Below, one piece after another: positions 58,317 to 64,000 of a stretch of DNA of 64,000 bases (within the stretch, counting starts at the first letter, position 1; the number at the start of each line of letters is the position of its first letter). Under the pieces are notes generated by a model. That model saw only the letters and a list, made by a program, of their open reading frames with translations, did not search any database and was not told the origin of the DNA. Source of the stretch: Vescimonas sanitatis (GTDB lineage Bacteria; Bacillota; Clostridia; Oscillospirales; Oscillospiraceae); assembly GCF_049060325.1 (NCBI RefSeq), contig NZ_JBMGPW010000009.1, positions 61,715 through 125,714 on the forward strand, in the 5' to 3' direction. Position numbers and translations under genes: made by a program.

Positions 58317-58353
58317 ACTGCGGAAATATCAAAATCATTGGGGAGTGTTAACA

Positions 58354-59625
58354 ATGAAAAAGGTATTAGCAACCATTCTGGCTCTGGTCATGGCCATAGG
58401 GCTGTGCAGCGTCAGCTGGGCGGATGACCCTGTCACATTGAAGGTCGATCCAAGTGTAAGCTACACAACGGCACCGGCACGCGCAGCGGACGCAACCTAT
58501 AAGACGATAGCAGAGGCTATCACTGCGGCGCAGGCCGGGGATACTATCGCGCTTGTGAATGACTTAACTGTGGATGGCGACAGCTATACCGAAGTTAAAA
58601 AGGCGCTCACAATCGATTTCGGCGGATGCACGATGACGGTAGCGGCTGGCGGCGGATTCGATGTATATAATAGCGATCTGACGCTGAAAAACGGAACGCT
58701 GGAGTGCCTGAAGTGGGCCGCGTGGGTGCAGAGCGGCGCGAAGCTGACGGTTGCCGCGGACATGGTTATCAATGCCACCAGCACGGATGCGAATAAGGGC
58801 GGTATTACCGTTCAGAACACAGGGTCCGAGGTCACCGTGTACGGTAAGGTGACGGCTGCCGGCGGTGCGGCGATTTCCGGTATTGGCAATGCTTCCGATG
58901 GCGGCGTTACCATCAATATCGAGGACGGTGCGGTGGTCACGAACACGAACGACGGCGGTCTGGGCATTTACTATCCGAACACCAGCAACCTGAACATCAA
59001 GGGCGGCACTATTACCGGTGCGACCGGCATCTACGTGAAGTGTGGCAGTGTGTCTGTTACCGGTGGTACGATCGTGGGTAATGGTGCTAAGGCGGACTAT
59101 GCGTACTATGGAAATGGCGGCAATCCTACGGGCGAAGCCCTGGTCATTGACAAGTGCAACTATCCCGGCGGTGATCCCGCTGTGAGCATTACTGGCGGCA
59201 CATTCAGCAGCACGAATGCAAATGCCGTTGGCAGCTATGTTGGCAATAATGCAACGGGTGTTGTGACCGGTTTCATCACCGGCGGCACCTTCTCCAGCGA
59301 TGTGGACGCCTATGTTGCGGCCGACAAGATCGTCCAGAAGGACGGCGGCGCTTATAAGGTCGTAGCGGACGGCGCTATCACCAGCGGCACCTATACCAGT
59401 CAGCCTACTGTGCCTTCCGGATATAAGGCGACGAAGAATGATGATGGTACCTGGACGGTAACCAAGATCTCCTATTACTACTACCCCTCCACCAGCGATA
59501 CCACCACGTCTACCACCACCAAGGGCTCTCCCAAGACCTTCGACGCGGGCATTGCTCTGTATGTCGGCATGGCGCTGACCTCCGCCGCCGGCGTGGCGTT
59601 TGTGGGCAAAAAGCGCGAGGACTGA
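58354..59625 (+). CDS. Secreted repeat protein with sortase-like anchor
   Basis: 423 residues from ATG 58354, with GGGGAG upstream. Signal peptide (MKKVLATILALVMAIGLCSVSWA). An ITAAQAGDTI segment opens a likely parallel beta-helix of GGT-type repeats (GGTITG, GGTIVGNG, GGTFSSTNA, GGTFSSDVD). A Tyr/Thr-rich stalk follows, then SPKTFD, a hydrophobic segment and KKRED at the end. The SPKTxD form is an LPxTG-like sorting signal seen in clostridia. Likely covalently wall-bound and exposed. Its leader has overlapping palindromes (58269-58316), suggesting controlled expression. Confidence 0.85.
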   Translation: MKKVLATILALVMAIGLCSVSWADDPVTLKVDPSVSYTTAPARAADATYKTIAEAITAAQAGDTIALVNDLTVDGDSYTEVKKALTIDFGGCTMTVAAGGGFDVYNSDLTLKNGTLECLKWAAWVQSGAKLTVAADMVINATSTDANKGGITVQNTGSEVTVYGKVTAAGGAAISGIGNASDGGVTINIEDGAVVTNTNDGGLGIYYPNTSNLNIKGGTITGATGIYVKCGSVSVTGGTIVGNGAKADYAYYGNGGNPTGEALVIDKCNYPGGDPAVSITGGTFSSTNANAVGSYVGNNATGVVTGFITGGTFSSDVDAYVAADKIVQKDGGAYKVVADGAITSGTYTSQPTVPSGYKATKNDDGTWTVTKISYYYYPSTSDTTTSTTTKGSPKTFDAGIALYVGMALTSAAGVAFVGKKRED

Positions 59626-59666
59626 CACCGTTTCCTGCGGTGTCTTACCCCGGCGCCGCGCGAAAT

Positions 59667-59698
59667 AAAAAAGGCACCCCGTCAGGGGTGCCTTTTTT
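59667..59698. terminator. Bidirectional terminator
   Basis: A run, GGCACCCC-GTCA-GGGGTGCC, T run; between the surface-protein gene and trmB (convergent). Confidence 0.9.
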
Positions 59699-59700
59699 GT

Positions 59701-60381
59701 TTACTCAGCAGGGGAGGGGACGTCCTCTATCTCCGGCTCCGTCCATTCCACCATGGTGGCCACGCATCGGTTGATGCTCTTGCCTTCGCCGTAGAACTTG
59801 CGCTCATAGTCGGTCATCACGCCCACCGGCCCGTCCGCGTGCAGATCCCGCGTCACCTCCGACAGCGCGAACCCGAACTGCGGTATTTCCTCCAGCGACC
59901 ACTCAAACAGCTTGTCGTTGTCGGTCTTGAAGTGGATCTGTCCTCCCTCGGCCAGCACCTGCCGATACTTTTTAAGAAAGTTCCCGTGGGTCAGCCGCCG
60001 CTTTTTCTGGTTGCTCTTGGGCCACGGGTCGCAGAAGTTGATGTACAGCCGGTCGATCTCCCCATCGGCGAACATATCCGGCAGCAGCGCAGCGTCCCCG
60101 TCTACGAACCATACGTTCCGCAGCGCCGCGTCCCGCGCCTTCTCCATGGCCACCACCATGGCGTCCGGCACCTTCTCCACGGCGATCAGCAGCACCTCCG
60201 GCTCTGCCGCCGCGGTCCCCACGGTGAAGCCGCCCTTGCCGCAGCCCAGCTCCACCCGCAGCTCCCGTGCCTCCGGCATCAGCTCCCGCCAGCGCCCCCG
60301 CAGGGCGAACGGGTCCCGGATCAGGTACGCGCCGCAGGCTTCCATCCGGGGCGCCAGATTTTTTTTCTTCCGCATCCGCAT
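59701..60381 (-). CDS. trmB: tRNA (guanine-46-N7)-methyltransferase
   Basis: 226 residues. SAM-binding VELGCGKGGFT (about 43-53), then VDGDAALLP, the signature NFCDPWPKSNQKKRRLTHGN (about 115-134) and QIHFKTDND (about 147). It forms m7G46 in tRNA variable loops. A short basic N-terminal start (MRMRKKKNLAP) is normal for the family. Convergent with the surface-protein gene; the coiled-coil gene upstream is on the same strand. Confidence 0.93.
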   Translation of the reverse strand: MRMRKKKNLAPRMEACGAYLIRDPFALRGRWRELMPEARELRVELGCGKGGFTVGTAAAEPEVLLIAVEKVPDAMVVAMEKARDAALRNVWFVDGDAALLPDMFADGEIDRLYINFCDPWPKSNQKKRRLTHGNFLKKYRQVLAEGGQIHFKTDNDKLFEWSLEEIPQFGFALSEVTRDLHADGPVGVMTDYERKFYGEGKSINRCVATMVEWTEPEIEDVPSPAE

Positions 60382-60420
60382 ATACGTGATTCCTCACTGT
60401 TTTTCTAAAGTAAAGTGGTG

Positions 60421-60750
60421 TTATCGCGCCTTTTTCAGTGCGCTGATGTCCTGCGAATGGAGACGAACCACGGTCTTCAGCATATCCACATCGGTCTCCA
60501 CGGCCTCCACGCGCTCCACAGGGGCAGATCGCGCCAGCAGTGTGTCGTTCCCCTCCGCCAGCAGCCGAAGCTGCGGCAGGACCATGTTCTCCTGTGTCAG
60601 TTCCACCCGCCGTAGGCGTTCATCCATCCGGCTCATCTGCTCCTTGAGTGCAGCCAGCTCTTTCTTTGTCTCCGCAGATTCCTGCTTCAGCCCGGAGACG
60701 TCCTCCACCAGCTGCTCCAGCAGCCCTAAGATCTTTTCCTCGTTCTGCAT
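60421..60750 (-). CDS. Coiled-coil protein, unknown
   Basis: 109 residues. Nearly the whole length forms heptads: EEKILGLLEQLVEDVSGLKQ, ETKKELAALKEQMSRMDERL, and a C-terminal VETDVDMLKTVVRLHSQDIS. No TM segment or enzyme motif. It resembles small cytoplasmic coiled-coil proteins of unknown role that are often found singly in Firmicutes. GGGAGG lies upstream of the ATG. Bases 60751-60941 contain no gene, only GC-rich sequence and copy 2 of the 14-base motif. Confidence 0.65.
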   Translation of the reverse strand: MQNEEKILGLLEQLVEDVSGLKQESAETKKELAALKEQMSRMDERLRRVELTQENMVLPQLRLLAEGNDTLLARSAPVERVEAVETDVDMLKTVVRLHSQDISALKKAR

Positions 60751-60890
60751 GGCGATTCCTCCCTTTTACACGTGGCCCCATCATAGCACGAAATTCTTCC
60801 GCGCACAAGTATCATTTTCCGCGCCGCCTCATTTTCCGCTGATCACCGCCTCTCCGCCGCCTCCGCCCCGCAAAAGTGTGCAAATTCCGG

Positions 60891-60904
60891 TGTCCACTTT
60901 TGTG
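60891..60904 (+). repeat. 14-base motif, copy 2
   Basis: Identical to 34614-34627; part of an 8-base inverted repeat here (CAAAAGTG...CACTTTTG), 38 bases before the crt promoter. Confidence 0.6.
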
Positions 60905-60941
60905 GAAACCGCTAAAAAAGCAAAAAGCCGGTGGGTTGGAC

Positions 60942-60970
60942 TTGATAAATTTCTAACGGGCCACTATAAT
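60942..60970 (+). promoter_or_regulatory. Butyrate operon promoter
   Basis: TTGATA (60942-60947), 17 bases, TATAAT (60965-60970), about 95 bases before crt. The leader from there to crt contains no terminator. Confidence 0.85.
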
Positions 60971-61064
60971 GTGATATGTATGAGGAGGCGTATGCCCACC
61001 CGCCGGCCATGTGCCGTTTCCGGGCGCTGCGCTCACGGAAAGGAACCATAAGGAGGAACTTGAT

Positions 61065-61844
<780 letters not shown>

Positions 61845-61912
61845 GTTAATTGACAGGCACACCGCCTGATAATTAAGCAATTCATGTAAAAATTTAAGTA
61901 GGAGGAACTATC

Positions 61913-62749
61913 ATGAAAGTAGCAGTATTCGGCGCCGGTACGATGGGCAGCGGCATTGCCCAGGTTTTCGCAGCGAAGGGCCACACCGCCCTGATGTATG
62001 CTTCCAGCACCGCCAGCGCACAGCGTCATAAGGACAAGCTGGCCGCCTCCCTGAACAAGAAGGTCGCCAAGGGCAAGATGACCCAGGAAGCCGCGGACGA
62101 TATCATGAGCCGCGTTCTGGTCGAGGAGTTTGACGCTGCCGCCGATGCCGATCTGGTCATCGAGTGCGTGGCCGAGAACATGGCCGTCAAGAAGGAACTG
62201 CTGGGCAAGCTGGACGCCATCTGCAAGGACGAGACCATCTTCGCCTCCAACACCTCCTCTCTGTCCATCACCGAGATGGGCCAGGGCCTGAAGCATCACC
62301 TGATCGGTATGCACTTCTTCAACCCCGTGCCCGCCATGAAGCTGGTGGAGGTCATCGCCGGCGGCAACACCCCCGCCGACCTGGTGGACTATATCAAGAA
62401 CCTGTCTGTGGAGATCGGCAAGACCCCCGTGGTGGTCAACGAGGCCCCCGGCTTTGTGGTCAATAAGATCCTGATCCCCTACTGCAACGAGGGCGTTTGC
62501 GTTCTGCAGGAAGGCGTTGCCTCCGCGGAAGATATCGATATTGCTATGCAGCTGGGCTGCAACCATCCCATGGGCCCCCTGCATCTGGGCGACCTCATCG
62601 GCTGGGACGTGGTGCTGAACATTATGGACGTGCTGTTCAACGAGACTCACGATAGCAAGTATCGCGCAAACGTGCTGATCCGGAAGATGGTTCGTGCGGG
62701 CAAATTGGGTATTAAGTCCGGCGAAGGCTTCTTCAACTACAACAAGTAA
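61913..62749 (+). CDS. hbd: 3-hydroxybutyryl-CoA dehydrogenase
   Basis: 278 residues with GGAGG upstream. Rossmann start VAVFGAGTMGSGIAQVFA (about 3-20). Catalytic His-Glu pair in GMHFFNPVPAMKLVEVI (about 135-151), NEAPGFVVNKIL and PMGPLHLGDLIGWD. It reduces acetoacetyl-CoA to 3-hydroxybutyryl-CoA. 68 bases after crt, with an AT-rich gap and no clear promoter, so part of the same operon. Confidence 0.95.
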   Translation: MKVAVFGAGTMGSGIAQVFAAKGHTALMYASSTASAQRHKDKLAASLNKKVAKGKMTQEAADDIMSRVLVEEFDAAADADLVIECVAENMAVKKELLGKLDAICKDETIFASNTSSLSITEMGQGLKHHLIGMHFFNPVPAMKLVEVIAGGNTPADLVDYIKNLSVEIGKTPVVVNEAPGFVVNKILIPYCNEGVCVLQEGVASAEDIDIAMQLGCNHPMGPLHLGDLIGWDVVLNIMDVLFNETHDSKYRANVLIRKMVRAGKLGIKSGEGFFNYNK

Positions 62750-62772
62750 AATCAGAAAAAGGAGAAAAAAGT

Positions 62773-63936
<1,164 letters not shown>

Positions 63937-63955
63937 GGTAGGAGGTAAAAGGAAA

Positions 63956-64000
63956 ATGAAAATTCTCGTAACTGTTAAGCAGGTCCCCGATACCTCCGGT
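63956..64000 (+). CDS. etfB: Electron transfer flavoprotein beta subunit (partial)
   Basis: Only the first 15 codons are inside the window: MKILVTVKQVPDTSG, the standard EtfB N-terminus. TAGGAGG lies upstream. It follows bcd by 19 bases, as in clostridial bcd-etfB-etfA operons; etfA is presumably just outside. Confidence 0.9.
   Translation, partial: MKILVTVKQVPDTSG

Overview
The window comes from a GC-rich, low-GC-Gram-positive-type chromosome, most likely a butyrate-forming gut Clostridium relative (Oscillospiraceae-like). The support is a crt-hbd-bcd-etf butyryl-CoA operon, a SpoIID/peptidoglycan-binding spore-type protein, sortase-type surface proteins, strong TTGACA/TATAAT promoters and GGAGG ribosome binding sites. 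Species cannot be fixed from the sequence alone.

Layout. 1-3.7 kb (minus strand): an ECF sigma factor, small membrane proteins, a PrsW-type intramembrane protease and a secreted GAGIGGG-repeat surface protein that runs off the left edge. 4.0-4.5 kb: the scar of an older integrated element, with the C-terminal third of an integrase and the 3' half of a tRNA-Ser. 4.5-20.9 kb: an integrative mobilizable element inserted at the anticodon loop of tRNA-Ser(CGA). It carries a RepA-like helicase, MobC, a MOB relaxase with an HxH motif, a ParB-like protein, Xis and a tyrosine integrase, but no conjugation pore. Its cargo is RhuM, a Fic protein and an AT-rich island with an XRE controller, a fused nuclease-methylase of BcgI type, a specificity subunit and a HEPN-motif protein. 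The element also carries long perfect palindromes, three of them inside coding sequence.

21-64 kb is mostly core chromosome. It holds a C26 amidotransferase, a PTS-IIC-like transporter, an unusual esterase-acyltransferase fusion with a zinc-ribbon membrane partner, and housekeeping nucleotidases. These are followed by an AEC transporter, hybrid-cluster protein, a split chromate transporter, BirA/BioY, a uracil permease with a leader ORF, and a stand-alone holin-endolysin pair. Next come TrkA and TrkH, a compact six-gene shikimate operon with a chorismate synthase-chorismate mutase fusion, PfkA, DegV, DAHP synthase, VanZ, a two-component system, an M29 aminopeptidase, spore-type proteins and NifU/NifS. 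The window ends with a secreted parallel-beta-type surface protein, TrmB and the butyrate operon, cut inside etfB.

How the parts work together. DAHP synthase (48.7 kb) feeds the translationally coupled aro operon (39-44 kb) through to prephenate. TrkA/TrkH give potassium uptake and BioY/BirA give biotin import and attachment. NifS/NifU supply Fe-S clusters, for example to Hcp. Crt/Hbd/Bcd/Etf reduce acetoacetyl-CoA to butyryl-CoA. The ECF/PrsW locus looks like a self-contained surface-sensing switch for its own surface protein. The mobile element looks like a mobilizable defence carrier that has landed where another element sat before.
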